DNA from: Salipaludibacillus daqingensis
GTDB taxonomy: Bacteria > Bacillota > Bacilli > Bacillales > Salisediminibacteriaceae
Reading direction: 5' to 3'
DNA length: 64,000 nucleotides
Assembly: GCF_029891575.1 (NCBI RefSeq)
Contig: NZ_JARZHF010000012.1
Span: forward strand, 62,001 to 126,000
The notes below the pieces were generated by a model, which was not told where the DNA came from, did no database searches, and was given only the letters and a program-made list of their open reading frames with translations. This document shows, piece after piece, positions 26,290 to 36,029 of this stretch (positions within the stretch are counted from its first letter, which is position 1; every line of letters begins with the position of its first letter). The position numbers and the translations under genes are program-made.

Positions 26290-27360
26290 ATGATCGATAA
26301 TAAAAGAAAACATAAGCTCATTGTTCTTTCTAAAGAATTAAATGATTTACTTAACGCTCTTCACGAATCATCAAAAAAAATTGATAAAGTAACACCTAAG
26401 TTAGTTTTGCATAATACTGCAGTATATCTGTGGAGAAACATACGTACAGTGAAGGGCCTCCTTACAGGGTTAGGTATCTCAGCCGGTTGGATAATCGCAT
26501 ACACGGCAGATGCATTTCATCACTTATTAAACCTACCTGCCAGTTCTATTCTTGTCCTATCGAGCATAATCATTCTACTGTCAGGCGCTCTTTTAAGAAA
26601 CCTGGTCTTAAACGAAATGAGTACCGTCAGTAGTGAGATGTTTCACCTCGGTGTTTATGAAAAACGGAATAGAAGAGAGTATTTATCATTAATTTCAATG
26701 GCGAAGGAGAAAGACTTTATTCTCACTTTAAGGGAACAATTAGAATCGGAGTTAAATGAAGATATAGACAAATTGAAGTCTGAACTAAAGAAAAATAAAG
26801 AAGTAATCGAACAGAAATATGATGCCATCAATCAAAAAGATGATGCACTGAACATACTAATAGAGGAATTAGATCGTTCAGAAGCAGCGGCAATTTTTTT
26901 CAAAGAAAAGTCTGATTTTATGATCGACATTCTATATCAATTAAAATCAAAGTTAAATCTACTCGTAAATGATCAATTTAACTTGGACAACATTGACTTC
27001 GGTTCAAATTACACATTGTACAAAGTGGAAGAAAAAGGCCTGTCTATTATCGGTGCTTACGGTATAAATAATGCAGAGCTCGACGTATTTATCCCAATAG
27101 AAAGAGAAAACAATCCCTACATTCGATCTTTGAAAAAAAATCAGTCTAATCCTTTTATTCTGACAGATTTCATATCATGGAAAAGGACACTGCAAGATGG
27201 TTCGGAGTGGATAATGTCATTGCATTTAGACGACTCCAATCGAGACAAATTAAACATGAAAATAGAAACTGGCAAGTTAAATGTAACCATTACTCAGGAA
27301 GTTCTTTGGATTTGTTGCGAATTATTAAATAAATTTGCAGATGAGAACGGTGGGAGTTAG
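26290..27360 (+). CDS. Membrane coiled-coil protein with C-terminal sensor-like domain, unknown
   Basis: 356 residues. Two membrane helices near residues 55-105 (GLLTGLGISAGWIIAYTADA and SSILVLSSIIILLSGALL) are followed by a long charged coiled coil (about 130-215) and a C-terminal alpha/beta region of about 130 residues that resembles a GAF-like fold in its spacing of strands. No catalytic motif is visible. The ATG at 26290 is chosen because GGGAGG sits seven bases upstream. A 50-residue basic protein is encoded immediately downstream, probably in the same transcript. Confidence 0.65.
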   Translation: MIDNKRKHKLIVLSKELNDLLNALHESSKKIDKVTPKLVLHNTAVYLWRNIRTVKGLLTGLGISAGWIIAYTADAFHHLLNLPASSILVLSSIIILLSGALLRNLVLNEMSTVSSEMFHLGVYEKRNRREYLSLISMAKEKDFILTLREQLESELNEDIDKLKSELKKNKEVIEQKYDAINQKDDALNILIEELDRSEAAAIFFKEKSDFMIDILYQLKSKLNLLVNDQFNLDNIDFGSNYTLYKVEEKGLSIIGAYGINNAELDVFIPIERENNPYIRSLKKNQSNPFILTDFISWKRTLQDGSEWIMSLHLDDSNRDKLNMKIETGKLNVTITQEVLWICCELLNKFADENGGS

Positions 27361-27379
27361 AAGAAAGGAGAGATTTTCA

Positions 27380-27532
27380 ATGGGGCAAGTAGATAAAGAT
27401 CGTCTATACTCTAAACAACTCTCCGATAACTATATTCTAAAGCATAAGCTTGATAACAAGCGTGCTCGAGAAAAAGCATTAAAAGCTTTAAATGACAAAC
27501 ATAATCTTTACGTAAAAAAAGCCGACAGTTAA
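27380..27532 (+). CDS. Small basic helical protein, unknown
   Basis: 50 residues (MGQVDKDRLYSKQLSDNYIL...), rich in Lys, Asp and Ala, ending VKKADS. AGAAAGGAGAG precedes the ATG. It follows the membrane coiled-coil gene by about 20 bases. Its helix REKALKALNDKH resembles the tail of the 34-residue gene facing it, which may be chance. Confidence 0.6.
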   Translation: MGQVDKDRLYSKQLSDNYILKHKLDNKRAREKALKALNDKHNLYVKKADS

Positions 27533-27543
27533 TCTGTCAGCTC
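27514..27543 (-). terminator. Terminator of the 34-residue peptide gene
   Basis: On the minus strand GCTGACAG-ATTAA-CTGTCGGC is followed by TTTTTTT. It overlaps the end of the convergent 50-residue gene. Confidence 0.75.
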
Positions 27544-27591
27544 ATATCATTCATTACGACGCTTTTATCTCTTCGAAGCTAATCGGTTCTC

Positions 27592-27696
27592 TTATTTATC
27601 CAAAGCTTTCTTCGCTTGCTCCCTTGCCTTATCATTTCTATCTTTCATGTCCTGTACCATTTTATCCGCTAATTTTGCTGATTCTGATTTTCTCAT
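27592..27696 (-). CDS. 34-residue basic helical peptide
   Basis: MRKSESAKLADKMVQDMKD followed by RNDKAREQAKKALDK. A clear GGAGG site lies eight bases before the ATG and a terminator follows about 50 bases after the stop, so expression is plausible. All-helical, amphipathic, no recognised family. Confidence 0.55.
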   Translation of the reverse strand: MRKSESAKLADKMVQDMKDRNDKAREQAKKALDK

Positions 27697-27784
27697 ATAA
27701 ATTCCTCCAGATAATTGCTTTCTTACAACATCATTTCCAGTTCTTTTTCATCTTATTCGAAAAATGTGAAAACGGGAAAATGTA

Positions 27785-27816
27785 CAAAAAAGCGACCATT
27801 CATAAACTGTCGCTTT
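27785..27816 (-). terminator. Terminator of the GNAT gene
   Basis: On the minus strand GCGACAGTTTATGAATGGTCGC forms a hairpin followed by TTTTTT. Confidence 0.8.
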
Positions 27817-27818
27817 CT

Positions 27819-28685
27819 TTATGCCTCATTCTTAATATCCATTCCATATAAAATCCAAGGAGAATCCACTTCAAATTTGTGATCATTAGGTAAAGTGATT
27901 ACTTCTTCTTTCGTTAAATCCATCCATATGTAAGTTTCACCATCTGTATTTTTAACTAACTTGTTATATTCATTCGTGATCGTTTCCCATAATCCACGTT
28001 GTGTCGATATATCACTCCAAGGATAGACAGCATGTAAGTAATGATCTTTTTTTTGATCGTACTTCGTAATAAGGACGCGAGATTTATCTTCACTTTCAAA
28101 AAAGGACCATTTCTGTATATCTTCCTCTTGAAATAAATCATCTGTTGTTGGAAAAGTGTAATAACATTCATACGGAAATACTGACGGTGACTTTAAATAT
28201 ACTTCTTTGATCCACTCTTTTTTTTGATCGAGAGAAAGAATTGGATTCCACAGCTTTCCTCCTGTTTCAAGATTGGAGACATCGTTTGTAATTGCTCCAT
28301 ATAATTTTACATAACAATTTAACTTCTGTTTTTCTAGAACACGACGGGCTGCAGTATTATACTCCTGCGTATTCGCTCCTACCCAATGAATCCCATTCAC
28401 TTGTGACGCTTCATTCATAATATGAGAAATCAATTCCGTAGCAAAATTGTTCCCCCTAAAACGACGGTCGCTTCTTAATCGACCTAACATTGCGTAGCGC
28501 CCCGCAAAAATCGAGTACCCTCCCATACTAACCATACGACTATCTATAAACATGCCGTACAAAGCGTGATTCCCTGAAGTCAATTTTTCAAATATTCGTC
28601 CGACGTAATCCTCTTCAAGTCCAGTATCCATTGCTTCAAAATATATATAATCTTTACTATGTAACTTTCTTATGCTTTTATCCAT
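27819..28685 (-). CDS. GNAT family N-acetyltransferase, long form
   Basis: 288 residues. The N-terminal half is a GNAT domain: MLGRLRSDRRFRGNNFATELISHI carries the acetyl-CoA loop and GIHWVGANTQEYNTAARRVLEK the C-terminal helix. The second half (about 150-288) is an extra domain with many aromatic residues that I do not recognise. Such two-domain GNATs are common in Bacilli and have no known substrate. Downstream of the kinase gene on the same strand. Confidence 0.75.
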   Translation of the reverse strand: MDKSIRKLHSKDYIYFEAMDTGLEEDYVGRIFEKLTSGNHALYGMFIDSRMVSMGGYSIFAGRYAMLGRLRSDRRFRGNNFATELISHIMNEASQVNGIHWVGANTQEYNTAARRVLEKQKLNCYVKLYGAITNDVSNLETGGKLWNPILSLDQKKEWIKEVYLKSPSVFPYECYYTFPTTDDLFQEEDIQKWSFFESEDKSRVLITKYDQKKDHYLHAVYPWSDISTQRGLWETITNEYNKLVKNTDGETYIWMDLTKEEVITLPNDHKFEVDSPWILYGMDIKNEA

Positions 28686-28726
28686 TGGTAAACCGCCTTT
28701 TTCGGCCTAAAATTATAAACTCAATA

Positions 28727-29776
28727 TTACGATGGTAGATTAGTAAAACGAATATTGAATGTTGTGCCTTTTGGACTTGATGTATAATCTATTTTTGCAT
28801 TATTTCTCTTCGCAATAGAAAAACAAATCGGAATTCCTAAACCTGTGCCCTCATCTTTAGATGTCACAAAAGGGGTTTCAATATTACCGATAATTTCTGC
28901 AGGGATTCCAGTACCCTCATCTATAATAGTTAATACTGTTTCACCTTTCTCCTCATATGTCTTAATTATAACTTTTTTCCCAACATGCATAGCATCTAAA
29001 GAATTATTCACCAAATTTAATAGTAGTTGTCTAATTTCGCTTTTATCAATTTGCAATTCAGAAATTTTACTCAAGTCTAAATCTACTAATTTCCCTTCTT
29101 TTGAAGCTCTCGTTTCAAGTAGTGGAAAAATTGTCGTTATTAATTCATTCAAACAACAAATTTCCACTTTCTCCGGTTTCACCTTTGCAATATCAAGGAA
29201 TTCTGTAATGATATCATTCACACGGTTTACCTCATCAATCATCAAATGAACAACGCTGCTCTGCTTTATAAGTTCTTGATTTTCAGCCATTAATTGCAGA
29301 AAACCTTTCACACTCGTCAGTGGATTTCTAATTTCATGAGCAACCCCCGCTGCCATTTCTCCAATGACATTCAATTTTTCATAATGCGCCTTTATCTTTT
29401 CGCTTTCTTTTCTATCTGTAATATCGCTAAAAATGATGAAAAGTCCACTTTTATTAGGAAACAACTTCATTTCAAACCAACGTTTAGAGTACTTAGATAT
29501 CATTTCAAATACGTGAGGTTTTTGTTCTTCAAACACCTTATGATAAAGATTATATACTTCCGTATCCGTGTAAATAGCTGATACATCCCATACGCTCTTT
29601 CCAATAAGTTCTTCTTTTGACTTGTTAAAAAATAGTTCTTCCACCTTTAAATAAGGTTCTGCTGCCCGATTAATAAATTCAAACTCCCAATTAGAATTTA
29701 AAAAATAACATGCTTCAGACATATTTTCTAATACATCGATCATATCTAATTTATTTTCAAATGACTTTGATGTCAT
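28727..29776 (-). CDS. PAS-domain sensor histidine kinase, sporulation-kinase type
   Basis: 349 residues, soluble. A PAS domain (about 10-125) is followed by a HisKA domain with the phospho-His in GVAHEIRNPLTSVKGFLQLM, and an ATPase domain with NLVNNSLDAM (N box), DEGTGIP (G1) and GTGLGIPICF (G2). The H-box is of the KinA-KinE type that feeds the Spo0 phosphorelay. No response regulator is adjacent, as usual for these kinases. Which signal the PAS domain reads is unknown. Confidence 0.9.
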   Translation of the reverse strand: MTSKSFENKLDMIDVLENMSEACYFLNSNWEFEFINRAAEPYLKVEELFFNKSKEELIGKSVWDVSAIYTDTEVYNLYHKVFEEQKPHVFEMISKYSKRWFEMKLFPNKSGLFIIFSDITDRKESEKIKAHYEKLNVIGEMAAGVAHEIRNPLTSVKGFLQLMAENQELIKQSSVVHLMIDEVNRVNDIITEFLDIAKVKPEKVEICCLNELITTIFPLLETRASKEGKLVDLDLSKISELQIDKSEIRQLLLNLVNNSLDAMHVGKKVIIKTYEEKGETVLTIIDEGTGIPAEIIGNIETPFVTSKDEGTGLGIPICFSIAKRNNAKIDYTSSPKGTTFNIRFTNLPS

Positions 29777-29932
29777 TTAACGAACACCTCATTTCTACCT
29801 TCTAAAAAAACCAATTTATTGGACATTCTAAATTCGTTGCTATAATTGACTTTCGACATAAAAAGCTATATTCCTTCTTTAACCTGCTACCTAACATGAC
29901 GAAAAATGAAACAATTTTACGATATCTAAAAA

Positions 29933-30814
29933 TTATTGTTCCTCTCCCATCGCCATCCAACTTTCAAGATGATGAACGGCGAATCCTTTGAAAGAAGGGT
30001 CATCTTTGTATTTTTGATTCACGAGTACTAATTGCTCATTCATTTCACTCTTATTTTTACCATAAAAGCTAGTGTGCGATTCCGGTAACTCTATCGTTTC
30101 CACAGCGATAACAATATTTTTATCAAAATCAGTCCCCCACTGAATTTCTTGTTCTACTAGTTTGATAATGCCATTTTCACCCTCTGCTTGATTGCGATAA
30201 GCCATAATGGTGATATCATCTACTTCTTGCATCAGCCATTTAGCTAATGTTCCACTCCCAAATGAATTATCAAAATCGATTTCATCAAACCAAAAAGGAA
30301 TATCGATACCAAAGGAAATACCTAAATTTGAGGCTTCTTGTGCCATGACATGTATGCTTGTTTGATAATCTAAAACGATCTCATCTCTTCTCTCATCCCA
30401 ATCTTCTCGAATGTACGGTTCCAAATCTAAATGGATCCCTGTAAATTTTTCTGTTTCGCCTGCTTGTTTTTGATAGTCATTGAACCAATCTAGAAAAGTT
30501 TGATGTTCCTCTTCTCCCCATATTGGTGCCCCATCTAAGGCATGTACTTCTATACCATACTCCGCTAATCCCTCGATAAATGACTGATAAGATTCATAAC
30601 CGACTGTCTCATTCGCTTGTAAATAGACAATTTTAATGTCATTAATGATTAAGTATTCTTTCATTTCTTCTCTGTTTTCTGAGGACTGAATCTTTTCTGT
30701 ATTCCAAATCCATGTACTCACCATAGGTATATCATCCTTTTGCATTCGATAAATAGAAAGTGCTATGATAAATACAGATAATGATGCAAGTCCAACTAAA
30801 AACCGATGTTTCAT
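29933..30814 (-). CDS. Secreted or membrane-anchored TIM-barrel, glycosidase-like protein
   Basis: About 293 residues with an N-terminal membrane helix or signal (FLVGLASLSVFIIALSIY). The rest resembles a TIM barrel of putative glycoside hydrolase type: VSTWIWNTEKI at the start, IHLDLEPYI with acidic residues at a strand end, ITIMAYRN and a final GFAVHHLESW. No specific family can be assigned with confidence. ATG at 30814 fits AAAGG best. Transcribed alone. Confidence 0.65.
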   Translation of the reverse strand: MKHRFLVGLASLSVFIIALSIYRMQKDDIPMVSTWIWNTEKIQSSENREEMKEYLIINDIKIVYLQANETVGYESYQSFIEGLAEYGIEVHALDGAPIWGEEEHQTFLDWFNDYQKQAGETEKFTGIHLDLEPYIREDWDERRDEIVLDYQTSIHVMAQEASNLGISFGIDIPFWFDEIDFDNSFGSGTLAKWLMQEVDDITIMAYRNQAEGENGIIKLVEQEIQWGTDFDKNIVIAVETIELPESHTSFYGKNKSEMNEQLVLVNQKYKDDPSFKGFAVHHLESWMAMGEEQ

Positions 30815-31049
30815 CTTCATCACCTTTCTTTATGTACACGATGTATCCATTATATAATCAAAAACTCGATGAAGGTTTAGTTGTTTTAGTATTTCAGCGT
30901 TATTCCGTTTTTCCGAAGGGAGTCTCGTGGATTTTCCGCATCAAGACTTGTATTTACCTTAGTTAATTTGTATGGATTGTCCTTTCATTCTTTTCAGAAC
31001 CGCTGAAGTATCGTAAAATGATAGATGGACAAGAAAGAGGTGTAAATCT

Positions 31050-31487
31050 GTGCCTGGTGATTTATTTATGTGGTTTATCGCATTATGGTCTTTAATGATC
31101 TTTATACTCGTCTCTATTGGCGGTTATTTCATGTTCCGAAAGTTTCTCAAAAAAATGCCAAAAGAAGATGGCAAATCGATCTTGGATTGGCAGGACTATT
31201 ATATAAATGAGACGCTTCATTTATGGACAGATGAACAAAAAAAATTTTTAAATGAATTGGTTGATCCTGTGCCCGAACTCTTCCGTGACATTGCAAAAAT
31301 GAAAATCGCTGGTAAAATCGGAGAATTAGCCATGGAAGAAAATGCATCTGAAATGCATGAGGCCCTTATTATTAGAGGGTATATTTTGGCAACACCAAAG
31401 CGAGATCACAAGTTTTTAAGAAAGAAATTAAAAGAAAAAGATATTGATGTGAAACCTTATGAGCCATACTTCCGTCAATCTTCTTAG
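31050..31487 (+). CDS. yneK: DUF2621 family membrane protein (YneK)
   Basis: 145 residues: one N-terminal membrane helix (MWFIALWSLMIFILVSIGGYF) and a cytosolic domain containing LDWQDYYINETLHLWTDEQK and RGYILATPKRDHKFLRKKL. Length and layout match B. subtilis YneK, encoded next to ccdC there as here, though the two are convergent in this genome. The start is GTG behind AAGAGGTG. Function unknown. Confidence 0.82.
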   Translation: MPGDLFMWFIALWSLMIFILVSIGGYFMFRKFLKKMPKEDGKSILDWQDYYINETLHLWTDEQKKFLNELVDPVPELFRDIAKMKIAGKIGELAMEENASEMHEALIIRGYILATPKRDHKFLRKKLKEKDIDVKPYEPYFRQSS

Positions 31488-31512
31488 CAAAATCGATACC
31501 TTAAAACCAGAG

Positions 31513-31563
31513 AAAAACCCAACACTTAGCGATGAATATTCCATCTAAGGTGTTGGGTTTTCT
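31513..31563. terminator. Shared terminator of yneK and ccdC
   Basis: AACCCAACACTTAG pairs with CTAAGGTGTTGGGTT, with T-rich sequence on both sides; it reaches into the last codons of ccdC. Confidence 0.75.
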
Positions 31564-32072
31564 GGTTCTACTTTCCAATCTCGTTCTGTTTCTGATTTAA
31601 ATAAATTCAGCTGTCTTTCTACCTCTTTGAACTTCACATACATCGCAATTCTCCATGGTAAAATCATCCCAAATGCTAGGATAAAAAACATTCCAGCCAG
31701 CACTTCATATTCGAAATAAATACCTAACGCTAACTTAAACACCAATCGGATTACAAGCAACCCAATTAATATGAATGGGAAAGCTTTCGAACGTTTCATA
31801 TAAATATCTTTCCCGCGAATTTCAAACGAGGATGTTTTAATAAGAATAATCGAAAATAATAGTCCAACTGCAAACGCTTCGATCACTTCTAGCGACGTAA
31901 TTTCACGTACAGGCGGATAGAGAAACATAAGAAATCCGGTGGACATAGCCAACGGTGGTATAAGGATTTTTTTTACATTTGCCGGTCGTTTCATCGCTTT
32001 CATTCGCACGAATAGTGCAAACATTGCCATAAACACAGCTAATATCATAAATATGATAGCATACAACGTCAT
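31545..32072 (-). CDS. ccdC: CcdC family protein
   Basis: About 175 residues, five or so membrane helices, matching B. subtilis CcdC (YneJ): RPANVKKILIPPLAMSTGFLMFLYPP, FAVGLLFSIILIKTSSFEIRGKDIYMKRSKAF and FGMILPWRIAMYVKFKEVE. In B. subtilis it lies in the ccdA-yneI-ccdC group, where CcdA is needed for cytochrome c maturation but CcdC is dispensable. ccdA and yneI are absent from this stretch. Confidence 0.88.
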   Translation of the reverse strand: MTLYAIIFMILAVFMAMFALFVRMKAMKRPANVKKILIPPLAMSTGFLMFLYPPVREITSLEVIEAFAVGLLFSIILIKTSSFEIRGKDIYMKRSKAFPFILIGLLVIRLVFKLALGIYFEYEVLAGMFFILAFGMILPWRIAMYVKFKEVERQLNLFKSETERDWKVEPENPTP

Positions 32073-32129
32073 CACTCCTACAAGTCAATCATCGTAAGTA
32101 TTATAACATATTCAACATATTCATTCCTT

Positions 32130-32744
32130 TTATGCTTGAAAAGGAGCGATGAGAAAATAAATCACACCTAGTGATATAACGAGGTAAATACTTCGACCAT
32201 AAATTGTATTTTTATTAAAAAAGATAGCTGCACCTGCTAACGCTATGCTATATAACCATACGTAATAAAAGTTGATCGGGTGAACGGTTTCTCCACCGAC
32301 ATCGAAGCCAATCATCCATGGCGATAAAGCACCTACTTCACGAACAAACAAAGAATGAAAGATTAATGCTGCAAAAACACCAACGAGCATACCTTCCCAC
32401 ATCTTGAATGGCCATTTATTTCGTATGTAAAAATACAAAAGGATCCCGAAAGATAATGCCGTTGCTGCTTCGACTGCCCAAGGTCCTCCAGAAAAGTAGA
32501 TGACATTTCTCATATCTGTCACCATTCCTGGCTCTAGAACAAACGGCCATAACTTAAACACAAGTATCCAACTAATAAAAGCTAAAGTAATTTTATCGAC
32601 AATTGCTTCTCTTTCTTCCACAGCCAGCCTTTTGAAGTAGATGGAAACAATCGTTAAACCGACTAGACCTGATAACATTAGAAAAAGAAGTTGCACGGAT
32701 ACTGTTAATGGTCCAAGAGACCACGTTGTTAAAGGATGTAACAC
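32130..32744 (-). CDS. Polytopic membrane protein next to a thioredoxin-like protein
   Basis: 204 residues with about six or seven membrane helices. The layout (LFLMLSGLVGLTIVSIYF, FSGGPWAVEAATALSFGILLYFYIRNKWP, VFAALIFHSLFVREVGA) is somewhat like prolipoprotein diacylglyceryl transferase, but the catalytic Lgt signature is missing, so it is not a standard Lgt. It begins two bases from the stop of the TlpA-like gene and the two are surely cotranscribed, suggesting a membrane partner in thiol redox chemistry. Confidence 0.6.
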   Translation of the reverse strand: MLHPLTTWSLGPLTVSVQLLFLMLSGLVGLTIVSIYFKRLAVEEREAIVDKITLAFISWILVFKLWPFVLEPGMVTDMRNVIYFSGGPWAVEAATALSFGILLYFYIRNKWPFKMWEGMLVGVFAALIFHSLFVREVGALSPWMIGFDVGGETVHPINFYYVWLYSIALAGAAIFFNKNTIYGRSIYLVISLGVIYFLIAPFQA

Positions 32745-32745
32745 G

Positions 32746-33291
32746 TTACGAATCCCCCTTCAATAGCGCTTGAATTTCGGTTGTTAACTCTGAAGAAGAG
32801 ATGGCTCCTGTTTTTCGGTACGTCATGATCCCTTGTTCATCTATAAACACTGTCGTAGGTACTGGCGGAACATAATAAGCGCTTGAAATAGCACCGTCTT
32901 CGTCCAACACATTTGTAAAATGAAGTTCATTTCTTTCAATAAACTGTTCTGCTTCTGACAAACGGTCATGCTGCCCTGCATTCACGCCGATAATGTTTAT
33001 GTCTTCTCCATAAGTCTGGTACGCTTCTTCCATCGCTTCGCTTGATGCTTGACAATATGGACACCATGAAGTCCAGAAGTAAAGTACTGTTCCATTTTTA
33101 CCGGCTCCGTTTAACTGAAATCGATCGTTTGTAAATGTTTCTGCATTAAAATCCGGAGCTTGATGTCCAGGCTGTGCATGTGCGATGGAACCCATCGTCC
33201 CTCGTTCGAAGTTTTGCTGTTCTTGAGCTAACCATAAAAAGCCACCTATAGAAATAACCATTAGAATAAACAACACTCTTTTTTGAATCAT
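32746..33291 (-). CDS. TlpA/ResA-like thiol-disulfide oxidoreductase
   Basis: 181 residues with an N-terminal membrane anchor (VLFILMVISIGGFLWLAQ) and an AhpC-TSA/Redoxin domain facing outside. The active site is WTSWCPYCQASSEAM and the cis-proline loop VPPVPTTVFIDEQG. Similar to B. subtilis YneN, StoA and ResA, which reduce or oxidise exported proteins, including cytochrome c and spore proteins. Cotranscribed with the membrane protein downstream and close to ccdC. Confidence 0.87.
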   Translation of the reverse strand: MIQKRVLFILMVISIGGFLWLAQEQQNFERGTMGSIAHAQPGHQAPDFNAETFTNDRFQLNGAGKNGTVLYFWTSWCPYCQASSEAMEEAYQTYGEDINIIGVNAGQHDRLSEAEQFIERNELHFTNVLDEDGAISSAYYVPPVPTTVFIDEQGIMTYRKTGAISSSELTTEIQALLKGDS

Positions 33292-33337
33292 CTTTCCACC
33301 TACTTTTTAAAATACACATATAGGTATTATCATAACA

Positions 33338-33378
33338 TAAAAAAAGAAGCAGAACCTATGATAAGGTACTACTTCCAA
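33338..33378 (-). terminator. Terminator of the copper operon
   Basis: On the minus strand AGTAGTACCT...AGGTTCTGCT forms a hairpin followed by TCTTTTTTT after copZ. Confidence 0.75.
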
Positions 33379-33386
33379 TTGTTTTA

Positions 33387-33593
33387 TTACTGTACGTCAT
33401 ACCCTTGTTCTTCAATTTCTTCTTTCAATGTTGCAACAGATACTTCGCTGTCATTAAATTCTACTGCTACGTTTTTCGCGTCTAAGTTCACTTCCGCTTT
33501 CTTTACGCCTTTGACGTTATTTAACGCACCTTCAACTGCTGATTTGCAGTGATTACATGTCATACCATCTACTTGAATTGTTTCTTTTTTCAT
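33387..33593 (-). CDS. copZ: Copper chaperone CopZ
   Basis: 68 residues, a single heavy-metal-associated domain with the copper motif GMTCNHC near residue 10 and a ferredoxin-like pattern to the end. Hands Cu(I) to CopA. Last gene of csoR-copA-copZ. Confidence 0.95.
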   Translation of the reverse strand: MKKETIQVDGMTCNHCKSAVEGALNNVKGVKKAEVNLDAKNVAVEFNDSEVSVATLKEEIEEQGYDVQ

Positions 33594-33616
33594 TTTAAAA
33601 TCTCTCCTTTTAATCT

Positions 33617-36013
33617 TTAATATTTATTTTCTAACTTTACCCTTTTTAAGCGTAAAGCATTAGAAACAACAGATACAGAGCTAAAGGCCATCGCCGCTCC
33701 AGCAATCCATGGCGCTAAAAATCCTAGTGCAGCAATTGGCAGACCAATAGAGTTATAAATGAACGCCCAGAACAGGTTCTGTTTTATGTTTCGCATCGTC
33801 AAATGACTTAAGCGAATCGCTTGTGGGATCGAGCGCAAGTCTCCTCGCATTAACGTGATGTCTGCCGCTTCCATGGCAACATCTGTTCCAGTTCCAATCG
33901 CCATGCCGATGTCAGCGGTCGCTAATGCTGGTGCATCATTAATCCCATCACCGACCATAATCACATGACGACCTTCATCTTGCAATTTTTTCACTTGATC
34001 TGCTTTTTGTTCAGGTAATACTTCAGATAAAACATCGTCGATACCAACTGACTGAGCAATAGCTTTGGCTGTTCGCTCGTTATCACCTGTGATCATCATG
34101 ACTCGATAACCCATTTTTTTTAATTCAGCAACTGCTGCTTGAGACGTCTCTTTTACTTGGTCTGCAACAGCGATCGAACCGATAAGTTGATCGTTTTGTG
34201 CCACTAACATAACGGTTTTGCCGTCACTTTCTAGTTTTGCCATGTCTCGTTCATACTCATCTATCGAAATATGATGTTTCGCCATTAATTTCCGAGTTCC
34301 GATGAGCACCGTAGACTTTTCATAGTTGCCTTGTAACCCGTGACCAGGTATTGCTTCAAAATTATTTATTTCAAATAATGATAATTTGTCTTCTTTTGCT
34401 TTGTTAACAATCGCCATGCCGAGTGGGTGCTCTGAATAATTTTCGATTGATGCAGCGATTTGTAAAAGTTGTTCCTTTGAAAGGGATCCGAGAGCAACGA
34501 TATTTGTTACTTCAGGCGTACCTTTCGTGATTGTTCCTGTTTTATCAAGAACCACGGTATCGGTATGGTGAGCACGTTCAAGATGCTCCCCACCTTTATA
34601 TAAAATACCATTCTCAGCACCTTTACCAGTTCCAACCATAATCGACGTTGGTGTTGCTAATCCTAGCGCACATGGACAAGCGATAACTAGGACAGCCGTA
34701 AAGTTGATAAGCGCATCTTGGAAAGATGCTCCAGCGAAGAAATACCAGCCAACAAATGATACAACCGCAATAAATACGGCGCCTGGTACGAAATAACCTG
34801 CAATAATATCGACCATACGCTGGATTGGCGCTTTTGATCCTTGTGCTTCTTCCACCACTTTAATGATTTGTGATAACGTCGTTTCTTTCCCAACTTTTGT
34901 TGCTTTTAAAATGATCGATCCGTGTTTATTGATCGTGGCACCGATCACTTCATCTCCTTCGTTTTTGTCGACGGGGAGACTTTCTCCAGTTAACATCGAT
35001 TCATCTACAGAGGAGTTACCTTTTGAAACGATACCATCCACAGGTATCTTTTCTCCTGGTTTCACTCGAACAAGATCATCAACGAGAACATCTGAAATTG
35101 GAATCAACATTTCTTCGCCTTGACGGATAACCATCGCTTTTTTGGCTTGAAGACCGATAAGCTTTTTGATCGCTTCGGACGTACTTCCTTTCGCTCTTGC
35201 TTCTAATAATTTACCTAATAAAATAAGCGTAATGATAACAGCACTTGTTTCGAAAAACAAATATACTTCCCCTGTTAATACGAGATAAACCGAATAGAAA
35301 TAAGCCGCCGATGTCCCCATTGCCACGAGGACATCCATGTTCGCACTACCGCCGCGAAGCGACTTATATGCCCCTCTATAAAACTGCCAACCAGCATAAA
35401 ATTGAACTGGTGTAGCCAATGCCCACTGCAAGTAACCGTTCATTAACCAATGCGGTAACAGCATCGATTCAGGATAAAAATGATCGATCATCGTAATGAA
35501 TAACGGAATGGAAAATGCGAGAGAAAAAAGAAATAAAAACTTTTGCTTACGAACCGCTTCATCTTTTTTGTTTGCTTTCTCTTCATCATCTGCTTGATGA
35601 GGTTTTGCTTTAAAACCTATCTTTTCAATTCGTTTAATAATTGTTTCTTCATCTACCACCCCGGGGGTGTAAGTAATATTTCCTCGTTCCATCGTTAGAT
35701 TTACCGATGCTTGATGGACACCGTCCAGTTTGGAAACGACTTTTTCAATCCTTGCAGAACACGCTGCACAAGTCATTCCCTCTATCGCTAAATCGAGTTT
35801 TTCTTCTTCTACTTTAAACCCTAGTTTTTCAATTTTATCGACTGCATCTTGCATTGTATATTTTTCATCATCATATTGTACTGTTGCTTTTTCCATCGTT
35901 AAGTTAACTGTCGCTTCGACGCCCTCTTGTTTGTTCAGTACTTTTTCAATTCTAGAGGAGCACGATGCACACGTCATCCCTTGGACAGGTAACTGTATTT
36001 TTTTTATCCCCAT
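33617..36013 (-). CDS. copA: Copper-exporting P-type ATPase
   Basis: 798 residues. Two N-terminal metal domains (GMTCASC near residue 13 and GMTCAAC near 81) precede a P1B-ATPase core with the copper CPC in [13 protein letters not shown], the phosphorylated DKTGT, HPLG and [11 protein letters not shown]. Length equals B. subtilis CopA. It exports Cu(I) across the membrane and is controlled by CsoR. Confidence 0.97.
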   Translation of the reverse strand: MGIKKIQLPVQGMTCASCSSRIEKVLNKQEGVEATVNLTMEKATVQYDDEKYTMQDAVDKIEKLGFKVEEEKLDLAIEGMTCAACSARIEKVVSKLDGVHQASVNLTMERGNITYTPGVVDEETIIKRIEKIGFKAKPHQADDEEKANKKDEAVRKQKFLFLFSLAFSIPLFITMIDHFYPESMLLPHWLMNGYLQWALATPVQFYAGWQFYRGAYKSLRGGSANMDVLVAMGTSAAYFYSVYLVLTGEVYLFFETSAVIITLILLGKLLEARAKGSTSEAIKKLIGLQAKKAMVIRQGEEMLIPISDVLVDDLVRVKPGEKIPVDGIVSKGNSSVDESMLTGESLPVDKNEGDEVIGATINKHGSIILKATKVGKETTLSQIIKVVEEAQGSKAPIQRMVDIIAGYFVPGAVFIAVVSFVGWYFFAGASFQDALINFTAVLVIACPCALGLATPTSIMVGTGKGAENGILYKGGEHLERAHHTDTVVLDKTGTITKGTPEVTNIVALGSLSKEQLLQIAASIENYSEHPLGMAIVNKAKEDKLSLFEINNFEAIPGHGLQGNYEKSTVLIGTRKLMAKHHISIDEYERDMAKLESDGKTVMLVAQNDQLIGSIAVADQVKETSQAAVAELKKMGYRVMMITGDNERTAKAIAQSVGIDDVLSEVLPEQKADQVKKLQDEGRHVIMVGDGINDAPALATADIGMAIGTGTDVAMEAADITLMRGDLRSIPQAIRLSHLTMRNIKQNLFWAFIYNSIGLPIAALGFLAPWIAGAAMAFSSVSVVSNALRLKRVKLENKY

Positions 36014-36029
36014 CTTGTTCCACCTCTAC

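Noticed and set aside
32130-32744. Prolipoprotein diacylglyceryl transferase
   Set aside because: Topology is similar but the catalytic Lgt signature is not found.
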